Below, one piece after another: positions 1-8,347 of a DNA stretch of 64,000 nucleotides. The stretch comes from JAUWTJ01 sp965603015 (GTDB lineage Bacteria; Pseudomonadota; Alphaproteobacteria; M2410): contig CBFDBJ010000007.1 of assembly GCA_965603015.1 (NCBI GenBank), forward strand, positions 1-64,000, in the 5' to 3' direction. Positions within the stretch are counted from its first letter, which is position 1; each line of letters begins with the position of its first letter. A model generated the notes under the pieces. It was not told the origin of the DNA and searched no databases. It saw only the letters and a list, made by a program, of their open reading frames with translations. The position numbers were made by a program, and so were the translations under genes.

Positions 1-2
1 AG

Positions 3-581
3 TTTACCTGCAGACCAACCGAAGGCGAGGAAGACATTCACACTGCGGGGATCGTTATCGGGCCAACGATGGACTATCTTGACCGGTCCTACGCCGATGC
101 ACGGGCGCATGGCTGGTCGAAGGAGCCGGTGATCGAAATGTTGATCCCGTCAACCCTCGACAAGAGCCTCGCCCCCGAAGGACATCATGTGGCGAGCCTT
201 TTTTGCCAGCAGTTTGCGCCGGAACTGGCGGGCGGACGAAGCTGGGACGACGCGCGCGAGGAAGCCGCTGACCTCATTATCGACACCGTCAATGCCCACG
301 CGCCAAACTTCAAGGCCTCGGTGCTTGCAAGGCAAATCCATTCACCGCTCGACCTTGAACGCAAGTTTGGGCTTGTTGGCGGCGATATATTCCATGGCCG
401 TCTCAGTCTGGATCAGATGTTTTCGGCCAGACCCATGCTCGGGTTCGCCGATCACAGAACGCCGCTCAAGGGACTTTATCTTTGTGGGTCTGGAACCCAT
501 CCTGGTGGCGGCGTCACCGGAGCGCCGGGACACAATGCATCGCGTGAAATTCTCAAGGACTTCCGATGGCGGAAGGTCTAG
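3..581 (+). CDS. FAD-dependent oxidoreductase, phytoene-desaturase/PYROXD2-like (3' part)
   Basis: The reading frame is open from the left edge and ends at TAG 579-581, so only the last 192 residues are visible. The C-terminal FAD-binding signature LYLCGSGTHPGGGVTGAPGH lies at about 475-537. Just before it is the GGDIFHGRLSLDQMF stretch typical of PYROXD2-like members of the phytoene dehydrogenase superfamily. These enzymes use FAD to dehydrogenate or isomerise hydrophobic substrates; the substrate here cannot be inferred. The dinucleotide-binding GxGxxG N-terminus would lie upstream of the window. The methionine at 69 is internal, because conserved family sequence continues in frame before it. 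The family call is firm and the reaction is unknown. Confidence 0.75.
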   Translation, partial: FTCRPTEGEEDIHTAGIVIGPTMDYLDRSYADARAHGWSKEPVIEMLIPSTLDKSLAPEGHHVASLFCQQFAPELAGGRSWDDAREEAADLIIDTVNAHAPNFKASVLARQIHSPLDLERKFGLVGGDIFHGRLSLDQMFSARPMLGFADHRTPLKGLYLCGSGTHPGGGVTGAPGHNASREILKDFRWRKV

Positions 582-609
582 GTTGGAAGAGCGGGATCCC
601 TGATCTGTT

Positions 610-990
610 TTAGCCAGCCTCGAATGAGAAATTTTCCAGATCGATAGCATCATCCTTGTAATGCGTTGCGTCCAGATAGACGTTCACAGCACGGTAGATG
701 CAGAGCCACTCTGACAGCAAACACTGGACGCGTACATAGTTGGCCGAGAATTGTTCTTTAATGTCCTCGGCGCTGTCACTGGACTTATAGTGATAACGCC
801 CGTTCTGATCCAGCGCGCCATCAATGAGCGCCGCAAGCGTTTTATTAATAAAAGCATCGTCGCGGTCCAGTGTCTTGCGCAAGTCATTTTTGACCACGTC
901 AGACCAGGTACACAGATGGATGATGTGACCGTCAAGATGGGCGCCTTCCAGCTTATTCAGCACGCTTTCAATTGGATCAGTATGAAGCAC
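610..990 (-). CDS. Hypothetical protein, 126 aa
   Basis: Not recognised. The start is GTG at 988-990, preceded by a purine-rich GAAGGG about eight bases upstream, which supports this start. The product is soluble, mixed charged and hydrophobic, with no signal peptide or transmembrane segment. It contains three Cys and several His but no recognisable metal-binding spacing. The middle part (AEDIKEQFSANYVRVQCLLSE) reads as helical. It is convergent with the oxidoreductase on its left and lies downstream of the minus-strand cluster that starts near 4.4 kb, but a gap of about 120 bases separates it from that cluster. Rival frames across the same DNA are less protein-like. It may be a real lineage-specific gene. 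Confidence 0.5.
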   Translation of the reverse strand: MLHTDPIESVLNKLEGAHLDGHIIHLCTWSDVVKNDLRKTLDRDDAFINKTLAALIDGALDQNGRYHYKSSDSAEDIKEQFSANYVRVQCLLSEWLCIYRAVNVYLDATHYKDDAIDLENFSFEAG

Positions 991-1112
991 CTGTTACCCT
1001 TCGCACCGGTTTACATATCTCTGTCTCGTCCCCGCCTACGACAAATAGGGGAAATTTTTTGCAAAAGTGTAAAGGGGTCGAAAAATTCTCCAATATCCGG
1101 CACAGGACGCAG

Positions 1113-2324
1113 CTATTCACCACCTCCGGTTAGAGCCTCGCGCGCAGCGAGTATTTCAGGTGAGATATTCTTGTCGCCTTTTTCCTGAATGTGTTTTTCA
1201 ATGCGTGCACCCACAGCCATGAAGGCCTTTCCCATCAGCATCTCGTGATTGTCCCGTGCCCAGTCATAGGTTGCTTCGCGGTTCGGATTGAGCTGCTGGA
1301 CCTTCGGCATCACATAACGAGCGATAAGCTCGTAGGACCGCTTGGTTTCATCGAAGTCAGCCCAGTTGTGCGCCATCTGCAGGAAGCAGCCATAGCCGCC
1401 GGACTGCTCCTCAAGCCGTGCGAGCTGCGCGATGCAGTCGTCTGGTGTGCCGATGACCGCAAGACCGCTTTCGATCAGCGCATCCACCGGATCTTCGCCT
1501 GCCGCCGGAGCGATTGGCAGCGCTGCAACTTCGGTGAAATAGTTGAGCCATTTTTGCAGGCCGAATTGAACATTCTCGCGCGCCTTTTCGCGGGTCTCGG
1601 CGACATGCATAGGCCCGACGAGACGCCAGCCCGAGCGATCCATAACGTTGCCGTGATCTTTGGCAACGTCTTCGGCGATTGCCCAGTTGGAAGACAGCGC
1701 ATTGAAGCCGCCTGTCGAGGTAGCCCCGAGAGACAGGAGGGACAGGCCAAGACGTCCCGCCGCCGTCGCCCCGGTTGGCGATACCTGACTGGCCGTCGCG
1801 ATCTCCACAGACGGACGCGAGTACGGAGTCATTTGAAGCTGGGCATCAACAAGTTCGAACCATTCCGTCTTTGCGGTTACCTTTTCGCCGCGCATTAGCG
1901 GGACCAGAACGTTGAGCGCTTCATCCATTCGATCTCTCAAGGTCGCATAATCAAGACCCATGGCGTGCGAATCGGACGGCAGAGAACCCGGCCCGACACC
2001 GAACATCACACGCCCGCGTGTTATGTGATCGAGCTGATTGATCCGGTCGGCAAGGATGAGAGGGTGATGATAGGGCAGCGAAGAGACGCCGGTACCAAAC
2101 TTGATGTGCTGCGTGCGCTCTGCGGCGGTGGCAATGAAGAGTTCCGGCGAGGCAATGATCTCAAATCCGGCCGAGTGGTGCTCTCCGATCCAGGCCTCGT
2201 CATAGCCCAGCTTGTCCATCCACTCGACAAGCTCGAGATCGCGCTCTATCGCCAGGGTTGGATTTTCATCGAGTGCATGAAACGGCGCACTAAAGGCCCC
2301 AAACTTCAATTTATCCCCAAACAT
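1113..2324 (-). CDS. LLM class flavin-dependent oxidoreductase (luciferase-like monooxygenase)
   Basis: A bacterial-luciferase-like TIM barrel of 403 residues. Family features are the N-terminal FGAFSAPFH strand, WIGEHHSAGFE, the GTGVSSLPYHHPLILAD strand-turn and the GRVMFGVGPGS loop. Members use reduced flavin supplied by a reductase to insert oxygen into aldehydes, terpenes or ketones; limonene-monooxygenase-like proteins are the closest in feel. ATG at 2322-2324 was chosen because GGGAGGAA lies directly upstream; the in-frame ATG 129 bases further up would run into the upstream crotonase gene. It is 31 bases downstream of that crotonase and probably in one operon with it and the CoA-transferase, suggesting joint catabolism of one substrate. 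Whether it uses FMN or F420 is not decided by the sequence. Confidence 0.85.
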   Translation of the reverse strand: MFGDKLKFGAFSAPFHALDENPTLAIERDLELVEWMDKLGYDEAWIGEHHSAGFEIIASPELFIATAAERTQHIKFGTGVSSLPYHHPLILADRINQLDHITRGRVMFGVGPGSLPSDSHAMGLDYATLRDRMDEALNVLVPLMRGEKVTAKTEWFELVDAQLQMTPYSRPSVEIATASQVSPTGATAAGRLGLSLLSLGATSTGGFNALSSNWAIAEDVAKDHGNVMDRSGWRLVGPMHVAETREKARENVQFGLQKWLNYFTEVAALPIAPAAGEDPVDALIESGLAVIGTPDDCIAQLARLEEQSGGYGCFLQMAHNWADFDETKRSYELIARYVMPKVQQLNPNREATYDWARDNHEMLMGKAFMAVGARIEKHIQEKGDKNISPEILAAREALTGGGE

Positions 2325-2355
2325 ATTCGTTCCTCCCGGTTTATTCTCGTGACGG

Positions 2356-3138
2356 CTATTTACCCTGAAACTTCGGCTTTCTTTTTGCCATGAAGGCGGC
2401 GCGGCCTTCCTTGTAGTCTTCGCTCTCGAAACACTCCGCAACAAGGCGGTCACAAAGTTCCATATCGCCCTTCTCGCCCTTCAGGATTTCAGCAACCGCC
2501 ACCTTGACGGCATGAATGGTCATGGGCGCGTTATCGGCGATGGTCGAGCAGTAGTTGACGACATGGGGGAAGAGCTGCGTCTTTGTACAGACATGATTGA
2601 TCAGGCCCATGTTGTAAGCCTCGGCTGCGGAAAACTGCCTTGCGGTAAAGAAAATATCCTTGGCCAATGACGGACCGACCAATTGCACCAGGGTGCGAAT
2701 ACCAGCGGGGCCATATCCAAGTCCGAGCTTTGCCGCCGGGATGGCGAAGGTTGAGTCTTCGGAGGCAATTCGGATGTCACAGCCAAGCGCGATCGCCAGG
2801 CCCCCGCCGATGCAATAGCCCTGAATTTTGGCAATGGTCGGCTTCGGGAAAGTTGCCAGCAGGTGTGTCGCGCGGCCCGACACTGCATCATAGTGTTTGG
2901 TTCCGTCTGCGTCCTTGCGATGATCATCGAACTGCGAAATATCCGCGCCAGCGATAAAAGCCTTGTCGCCAGCCCCGCGCAGAACCACAACACGGGCGTT
3001 GTCATCCCTGGCAAAAGCCTCCAGACCTTCTCCCAGCTCCTCCCACATCTTCAGGGAGACTGCGTTGCGGCGCACCTGATTGTCAAAGGTGAGGAAGCCG
3101 ATATGGCCCTCCAGTTCTGCTCTGACAGTACCTGTCAT
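2356..3138 (-). CDS. Enoyl-CoA hydratase/isomerase family protein (crotonase fold)
   Basis: 260 residues with the crotonase oxyanion-hole motifs: AFIAGADISQF and GYCIGGGLAIALGCD. These enzymes act on acyl-CoA thioesters in the cytoplasm. Both glutamates that carry hydratase activity in rat mitochondrial enoyl-CoA hydratase (Glu144 in GGGCE and Glu164 in QPE) are replaced by Ala here (GGGLA and IPAAKLG). Simple hydration is therefore unlikely; isomerisation, hydrolysis or a retro-reaction is possible. ATG at 3136-3138 has GGGAG upstream. It sits between a CoA-transferase (46 bases upstream) and a flavin monooxygenase (31 bases downstream) on the same strand, so it probably handles a CoA-activated intermediate made by the transferase. 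Confidence 0.85.
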   Translation of the reverse strand: MTGTVRAELEGHIGFLTFDNQVRRNAVSLKMWEELGEGLEAFARDDNARVVVLRGAGDKAFIAGADISQFDDHRKDADGTKHYDAVSGRATHLLATFPKPTIAKIQGYCIGGGLAIALGCDIRIASEDSTFAIPAAKLGLGYGPAGIRTLVQLVGPSLAKDIFFTARQFSAAEAYNMGLINHVCTKTQLFPHVVNYCSTIADNAPMTIHAVKVAVAEILKGEKGDMELCDRLVAECFESEDYKEGRAAFMAKRKPKFQGK

Positions 3139-3183
3139 TTTCTCACTCCCGATTGTGTAGCTTGCTGCCCCCCTGAACAGGGC

Positions 3184-4377
3184 TCAGATTACATCATCAC
3201 TTATTAGACTTTCCTGCGCGTCCCTGTCGATACCGATCTCTCGCAAAATCTCATCATTATGCTGGCCCGGCTCCGGCGCGGGAAGGTCATAAACCGCAGG
3301 GGTACGGGTCATCTCGACCCCGTTCCTGATGACATCAATATCACCAAGCGCTTCGTGATGAACGGTTGTTGTCATTTTGAGATGCTGCACCTGTGGGTCA
3401 GCAAACGTTTGATCCATCGAGTAAATGGGACCGGACGGGACCCCGGCCTTGTTAAAGGCTTCTATCAGATCTGCGCTGGTTCTCTTGCGGGTTTCTTGGT
3501 TGATCGCGGCAATGACCTTCGGTCTGTTTTTATAACGCGCTGCGGGCGTCGCGAAGTCAGGATGCTCAAGAAAGTCCGGACGGTCCAAAACAGCGCAAAA
3601 TCCTTCATAGGAACGCCGCCCGGCAGGGGCAATATTGATAAGACCATCTGCCGTTTCAAACACCCCCATGGGAACGCCGGTCGGATGTTCGTTGCCGGTC
3701 TGGCCTGGCACTTCACCGGCGACCGTGTAGCGCGCCGCCTGAAAATCCATCATCGAAATTTGCGCCTCTAGCAGCGAGGACTGAACCCACTGGCCCTTGC
3801 CGGATTTATCGCGTTCAATGAGCGCCACCAGAATGCCAAGCGCGCAGTGAAGACCGGCGGTCAAATCCGCTACCGGGATACCGACCCGCATGGGCCCCTC
3901 TCCCGGCGCGCCGGTCACCGACATGAGCCCGCCCATGCCTTGCGCAATCTGATCGACGCCGGGACGCTCATGGTAAGGCCCGGACTGACCGAACCCGGAG
4001 ACCGATCCATAGACGAGACGCGGATTGATCTTTGCAAGGCTGTCATAGTCGACGCCGAGGCGGTGTTTTACATCGGGGCGAAAGTTCTCAACCACAACAT
4101 CTGCGGTTTCAATGAGCTTGTTCAGGATCTCAACACCGCGTGGATGCTTCAGATTGAGGGTCAGGGACCTCTTGCCGCGATGAAGGTTTTGAAAGTCCGG
4201 TCCATGGCGCGGACCGCCAAGGCCACCGTCACCGCCGACCGATGCCGGCGCCTCAACCTTGATCACATTGGCACCCCAGTCTGCCAACTGGCGCACAGCT
4301 GTGGGCCCAGCGCGCACGCGGGTCAGGTCAATCACACGGATGTGGGAAAGTGGCCCCTCACGCTTGAAGGCTGACAT
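3184..4377 (-). CDS. CaiB/BaiF family (class III) CoA-transferase
   Basis: 397 residues. Family III CoA-transferases move CoA between acyl groups through an aspartyl-CoA anhydride. The N-terminal IRVIDLTRVRAGPTAVRQLA and GANVIKVE segments match the family. The probable catalytic Asp is residue 142 in PGVDQIAQGMGG. ATG 4375-4377 (MSAFKREGPL) was chosen because the IRVIDL strand then sits at the usual distance from the start and AAGGGACAAGG lies upstream; a longer frame would overlap the divergent sulfotransferase region. It heads a minus-strand run with a crotonase and a luciferase-like monooxygenase. The acyl donor and acceptor cannot be told from sequence. Confidence 0.88.
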   Translation of the reverse strand: MSAFKREGPLSHIRVIDLTRVRAGPTAVRQLADWGANVIKVEAPASVGGDGGLGGPRHGPDFQNLHRGKRSLTLNLKHPRGVEILNKLIETADVVVENFRPDVKHRLGVDYDSLAKINPRLVYGSVSGFGQSGPYHERPGVDQIAQGMGGLMSVTGAPGEGPMRVGIPVADLTAGLHCALGILVALIERDKSGKGQWVQSSLLEAQISMMDFQAARYTVAGEVPGQTGNEHPTGVPMGVFETADGLINIAPAGRRSYEGFCAVLDRPDFLEHPDFATPAARYKNRPKVIAAINQETRKRTSADLIEAFNKAGVPSGPIYSMDQTFADPQVQHLKMTTTVHHEALGDIDVIRNGVEMTRTPAVYDLPAPEPGQHNDEILREIGIDRDAQESLISDDVI

Positions 4378-4479
4378 GCCTTGTCCCTTTCTTCCCCAAT
4401 CAGATCCTTGCCGTTTTTCGGCATTCCGGTAAGACTGGCGCAAGTTGGTGCAATTTGCAAACAGGGAGGCGCAGGTTCC

Positions 4480-5721
4480 ATGACGACACGCTTTGTGCCA
4501 CCACACAGATTGCCGGTGAGAATGGTCAATAGCCTTCTTGGTTCAGCGCGTGCACTCGGGATCAGACGCAGACCTCTTGATGCAACCCGTATGATGGCCT
4601 GGGCGAAGCGTTTGACCGGGCTCAAGGACTTCGGCGACCCGTTCTTTGAAGACCCCTTGCGCCTCCTCCTTGCGGACATCAACGACGACGCAGATCTGCA
4701 TGAAGCAGGGCGCCTCATGCACTGGTATTTTCTCTCCGGCTTCCTGCGCAATCGCCTGCGCATGGTCGACGCGTGGAAGCGGCACCCGGAGGCGCTGGGC
4801 GAGACCATACGTCCTCCCCTGATCATCCTGGGACTGCCGCGCACCGCGACGAGCCGGCTCTTCAATATGTTGTCGGGGGCTCCGAACCACCGAACACTCG
4901 CGCTGTGGGAAGCGGTGGCGCCGGTGCGCCCGAAAGGTGAAGGCACCCTGCCCCTTCATACGCGCCGCCTGAAGGCGCGAGCGATGCTCTGGTCGGTCGA
5001 CTATCTCGCTCCGGAGTTCAAGTCGATTCACGAATTGCTTCTGGAGGGTCCGGAAGAGTGCATTCATTTGCTTGGCAACAGCTTTGCCTCGTGGATTTTT
5101 CCGGTCGAGTATAATGCCCCGCGCTATACGGCGTGGTTCGACCGGATTGAGCACACCCAGGCATACGAGGAGTTCAAGGCGCAACTGCAGCTCCTGCAGA
5201 TACAAAAGCCAACTGATCGCTGGCTGCTCAAATCCCCACATCACATCTTTGGCATTGAGGCACTTCTCAAAGTCTTTCCCGATGCGATGATCGTGCAGAC
5301 CCACCGTGACCCGGCGAAGGTGGTGCCGTCCTGCTGTTCGTTGGCGCAGACCACCCGGGGTATCGCCAGCGCCTCACTTGATTCGGAACTTCTCGGAGAG
5401 CAAATCACCGACCAACTGGCGCTGGGGCTTGAAAGAACAGCTGTATTCAGAGCGCAAATCCCTGCGAACCGGATTGTCGATGTTCACTTTCAGGAGATTG
5501 TATCGCAGCCAATGGCGGTTGTCCGGCGCATCTATGATACATTTGGGCTGGATCTTGATGCGGCGACTGAGGCCGGTATCAAGGCGGCATTGAACAAGGA
5601 AACTCCGGGCAAATATGGTGAGCATAATTACACGCTGAAGCAATTTGGATTGAGCCGCGCGATGATCGAGGATAAGTTCGGGACTTACTACGAGACATTC
5701 GACATCGTCAAAGAAGCGTAA
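4480..5721 (+). CDS. Sulfotransferase family protein
   Basis: 413 residues. The 5'-phosphosulfate-binding motif GLPRTATS is at residues 118-125, and the 3'-phosphate-binding region with VQTHRDPAKVVPS follows about 145 residues later. Members move sulfate from PAPS to a hydroxyl or similar group; some actinobacterial and proteobacterial homologues sit in lipid or sterol clusters. ATG 4480 was chosen over upstream in-frame codons because GGGAGG precedes it. It is divergent from the CoA-transferase with a gap of about 100 bases that must hold both promoters, and is followed after 11 bases by an amidotransferase. PAPS could come from cysD-cysNC about 21 kb away. The acceptor is unknown. Confidence 0.85.
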   Translation: MTTRFVPPHRLPVRMVNSLLGSARALGIRRRPLDATRMMAWAKRLTGLKDFGDPFFEDPLRLLLADINDDADLHEAGRLMHWYFLSGFLRNRLRMVDAWKRHPEALGETIRPPLIILGLPRTATSRLFNMLSGAPNHRTLALWEAVAPVRPKGEGTLPLHTRRLKARAMLWSVDYLAPEFKSIHELLLEGPEECIHLLGNSFASWIFPVEYNAPRYTAWFDRIEHTQAYEEFKAQLQLLQIQKPTDRWLLKSPHHIFGIEALLKVFPDAMIVQTHRDPAKVVPSCCSLAQTTRGIASASLDSELLGEQITDQLALGLERTAVFRAQIPANRIVDVHFQEIVSQPMAVVRRIYDTFGLDLDAATEAGIKAALNKETPGKYGEHNYTLKQFGLSRAMIEDKFGTYYETFDIVKEA

Positions 5722-5732
5722 GGATTAAAAGA

Positions 5733-6581
5733 GTGAAATCAGGCCGCCGTATCTTAATCATCGAAGGCAACACGCGCGAAACCAACGAGACGACTATCAA
5801 GGCGGGCGGTACGGCTACCGGTGAAGGCTACCGGGAGGTCATCCAGGATCTTGCTCCTGATACGGAGTGCATAATCGTTCGCCCCGCTGATGAAGGCGCA
5901 GACTGCCTGCCAGACGGCAGTGCACTTACAGACTTTGACGGGTATGTCATCACCGGCTCTGCGCTCAATGCCTATGATGCGATTCCGCAGGTTGAGGCGC
6001 AGGCGAACCTCGTGCGCGGTGCTTTCGAGAGCGGGGTTCCAGGTTTTGGATCCTGTTGGGGACTGCAGATCATGTGCGTCGCGCTTGGCGGGGAAGTGAG
6101 ACTTAACTCGAAAGGCCGCGAAGTCCCCTTTGGCCGCGCGATTACGCCGAATCCTGCAGGGGCAAAACACCCGCTCTTCAAAGACCGTCCTGAAAGCTTT
6201 GACACCGTCGCGATCCATATGGATGAGGTGAGCAGACTGCCAGAGGGCGCGACCCTTCTGGCTTCCAATGCCATGAGCCAGGTTCAGGCGGTCGAGATCC
6301 AAAGAGACAATACGATTTTCTGGGGCGTTCAGTACCACCCGGAATTCAGCCTTCTCGATATGGCTGCAATCCTCCAGCGGGTGCGTGAACCGCTGGTTAT
6401 CGAGGGTATCTACCCATCGCACGACGCTGTGGACGCTGCTTCTGCGGATCTGTTTGCTCTCAACAGATCACCTGACGACCCCGCCAGAGACCGGCTGCAA
6501 ATCGGTGATCTGGTGATTGATTTCAATGAGCGCACCCGCGAGATCAGAAACTGGCTTGAGACCCTCGTTCAGCCAAGCTAG
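5733..6581 (+). CDS. Class I glutamine amidotransferase (GMP synthase-like GATase domain)
   Basis: 282 residues. The nucleophile Cys108 lies in GSCWGLQ, and the His202/Glu204 pair of the triad lies in WGVQYHPEF. No synthetase domain is fused, so this is a stand-alone GATase1, similar to proteins that release ammonia from glutamine or hydrolyse gamma-glutamyl bonds. A tail of about 65 residues after the triad is not part of the core domain. The start is GTG at 5733, with AAGGA about eight bases upstream. The 11-base gap to the sulfotransferase and the 41-base gap to the acyl-CoA synthetase suggest an operon. Its substrate is unknown; a gamma-glutamyl hydrolase role is as likely as ammonia transfer. 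Confidence 0.82.
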   Translation: MKSGRRILIIEGNTRETNETTIKAGGTATGEGYREVIQDLAPDTECIIVRPADEGADCLPDGSALTDFDGYVITGSALNAYDAIPQVEAQANLVRGAFESGVPGFGSCWGLQIMCVALGGEVRLNSKGREVPFGRAITPNPAGAKHPLFKDRPESFDTVAIHMDEVSRLPEGATLLASNAMSQVQAVEIQRDNTIFWGVQYHPEFSLLDMAAILQRVREPLVIEGIYPSHDAVDAASADLFALNRSPDDPARDRLQIGDLVIDFNERTREIRNWLETLVQPS

Positions 6582-6622
6582 ACTTCTTCCAAAGAAAACA
6601 AGATCCTTGGGAGGGGAACTTC

Positions 6623-8164
6623 ATGCACCCGCGCATTCACGCACAAAACCAGCCTGACCATCCGGCTATTGTCATGGCCCGCTCCGGCGAGACCACAACC
6701 TATGGCGAGCTGGAAAAACGCGCAAATCAGCTGGCGCACCTGTTCCGTTCACACGGCATCAACAAGGACGATGTGATCGCGATCTTCGTGGAGAACCATC
6801 CGCGCTATTTCGAGGTCTTCTGGGCGGCGCAGCGGGCCGGGCTTCATTTCGTCCCGGTCAATTCCCATCTGACGCCGGATGAAGTTGCCTATATTGTGTC
6901 GGACAGCGGAGCCAAGGCGCTGATCACATCAGAGCTGATGATTGATGTGGCTGCTGAATTGCCGCCGCTTATCCCGGGGGCTGAATCCCGTTTCATGCTG
7001 GACAGCACCATCGAGGGATTTGAGTCTCTGGAAGAGGCCATGGCGGGCCAGCCGGAGACGCCGATTGCGGACGAATTTTCCGGCACGGCGATGTATTACT
7101 CATCCGGGACCACGGGCCGCCCCAAGGGTATCAAGCGGGAGCTGGCGACGCCGGATATTACCGAAGGCACCGTGCTCTCCCTGCGCACGGCGGAGCGCTA
7201 TGAATTCGATACGACGACGCGCTACCTTTCGCCGGCGCCGCTCTATCATGCCGCGCCACATGCCTATAACGCCATCACCATCGTTGCCGGCGGCACAATT
7301 TACATCATGGACAAGTTCGATCCCGAAGAGGCCCTCGCCTATATCGAGAAATACAAGATAACGGCAAGCCAGTGGGTACCGACGATGTTCGTGCGTATGC
7401 TGAAGCTTCCTGAAGAAGTGCGCCCAAGGTATGACCTTTCCTCCCACAAGACCGCGATCCATGCAGCCGCGCCCTGCCCTGTCCCGGTCAAACGGGAAAT
7501 GATCGAGTGGTGGGGGCCGATCCTGAAAGAATATTACGCAGGCTCCGAAGGGGTCGGTTCGACCTTCATCACTTCGGAAGAATGGCTCGAAAAGCCCGGC
7601 TCCGTCGGCAAGGCTGTTCTCGGCGAACTCCGCATTGTCAATGAAGAGGGCAAAGTTCTTGGCGCTGGCGAGGAAGGCAATGTGTTCTTTGAGGGCGGCG
7701 GGAAATTTCACTATCACAACGCCCCGGAAAAAACCGCAGAGGCAATCAACACAAGAGGCTGGGGCACGCTCGGCGACGTTGGCTATGTGGACGAGGACGG
7801 CTATCTTTTCCTGACCGACCGCAAGTCCTTCATGATCATCACCGGCGGGGTCAATGTCTATCCGCAGGAAACTGAAAACCTCTTGATCGGCCACCCGAAA
7901 GTCGCGGACGTTGCCGTCATCGGCGTGCCCAATGAGGAGTTTGGCGAAGAGGTCAAAGCGGTTGTCCAACCGGCCAACTGGGCCGATGCGGGGCCGGATC
8001 TCGCCATGGAACTGATCGACTACGCGCGAGATAATATCGCCCGGGTCAAATGCCCGCGCACGGTCGACTTCGAAAAAGAACTGCCGCGCCTGCCAACCGG
8101 CAAACTCTACAAGCGCCTCCTCAAGGATCGCTACTGGGGCAAGACAGATTCAAAGATCGTGTGA
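6623..8164 (+). CDS. AMP-dependent acyl-CoA synthetase/ligase
   Basis: 513 residues of the ANL superfamily. The ATP-binding P-loop YYSSGTTGRPKG is at residues 158-169. The adenylate-binding GWGTLGDVGYVDEDGYLFL region and the C-terminal lysine in LPTGKLYKRLLK are present, so both half-reactions should be intact. The enzyme activates a carboxylic acid to its CoA ester with ATP. GGGAGGGGA stands just before ATG 6623. It ends the sulfotransferase-amidotransferase run and may feed acyl-CoA to the divergent transferase, crotonase and monooxygenase genes. Fatty, aromatic or side-chain acids are all possible substrates. Confidence 0.88.
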   Translation: MHPRIHAQNQPDHPAIVMARSGETTTYGELEKRANQLAHLFRSHGINKDDVIAIFVENHPRYFEVFWAAQRAGLHFVPVNSHLTPDEVAYIVSDSGAKALITSELMIDVAAELPPLIPGAESRFMLDSTIEGFESLEEAMAGQPETPIADEFSGTAMYYSSGTTGRPKGIKRELATPDITEGTVLSLRTAERYEFDTTTRYLSPAPLYHAAPHAYNAITIVAGGTIYIMDKFDPEEALAYIEKYKITASQWVPTMFVRMLKLPEEVRPRYDLSSHKTAIHAAAPCPVPVKREMIEWWGPILKEYYAGSEGVGSTFITSEEWLEKPGSVGKAVLGELRIVNEEGKVLGAGEEGNVFFEGGGKFHYHNAPEKTAEAINTRGWGTLGDVGYVDEDGYLFLTDRKSFMIITGGVNVYPQETENLLIGHPKVADVAVIGVPNEEFGEEVKAVVQPANWADAGPDLAMELIDYARDNIARVKCPRTVDFEKELPRLPTGKLYKRLLKDRYWGKTDSKIV

Positions 8165-8190
8165 GGATTGAATTTCAATCCTTCCAATAC

Positions 8191-8300
8191 TGTCATCCCC
8201 GTGCTTGACACCTGCTGCCCGACAGGCTGTGCAAAGCACACCCGAGAGGGGGATCCAGTGCGTGGCTCTCTGGATTACCGGGTCAAGCCCGGCAATGACA
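8191..8300. repeat. Palindromic intergenic repeat, family 1
   Basis: An imperfect inverted repeat. The left arm begins TGTCATCCCCGTGCTTGACA and the right arm ends GGTCAAGCCCGGCAATGACA. The two arms are near reverse complements and are joined by a loop rich in GGGATCCAGTG and CTCTGGATTACC. Closely related copies stand at 9686-9752 and 14431-14503. It fills the space between two convergent genes. Confidence 0.8.
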
Positions 8301-8347
8301 ACAAAAGAGAGTTGATTATCCGCCGCTTTCCTCAACAAATCCGATTT

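Noticed and set aside
751..1188. A 145-codon plus-strand frame opposite the 126-aa hypothetical gene
   Set aside because: The minus-strand frame has a better ribosome binding site and composition; this one also runs into the end of the LLM gene.
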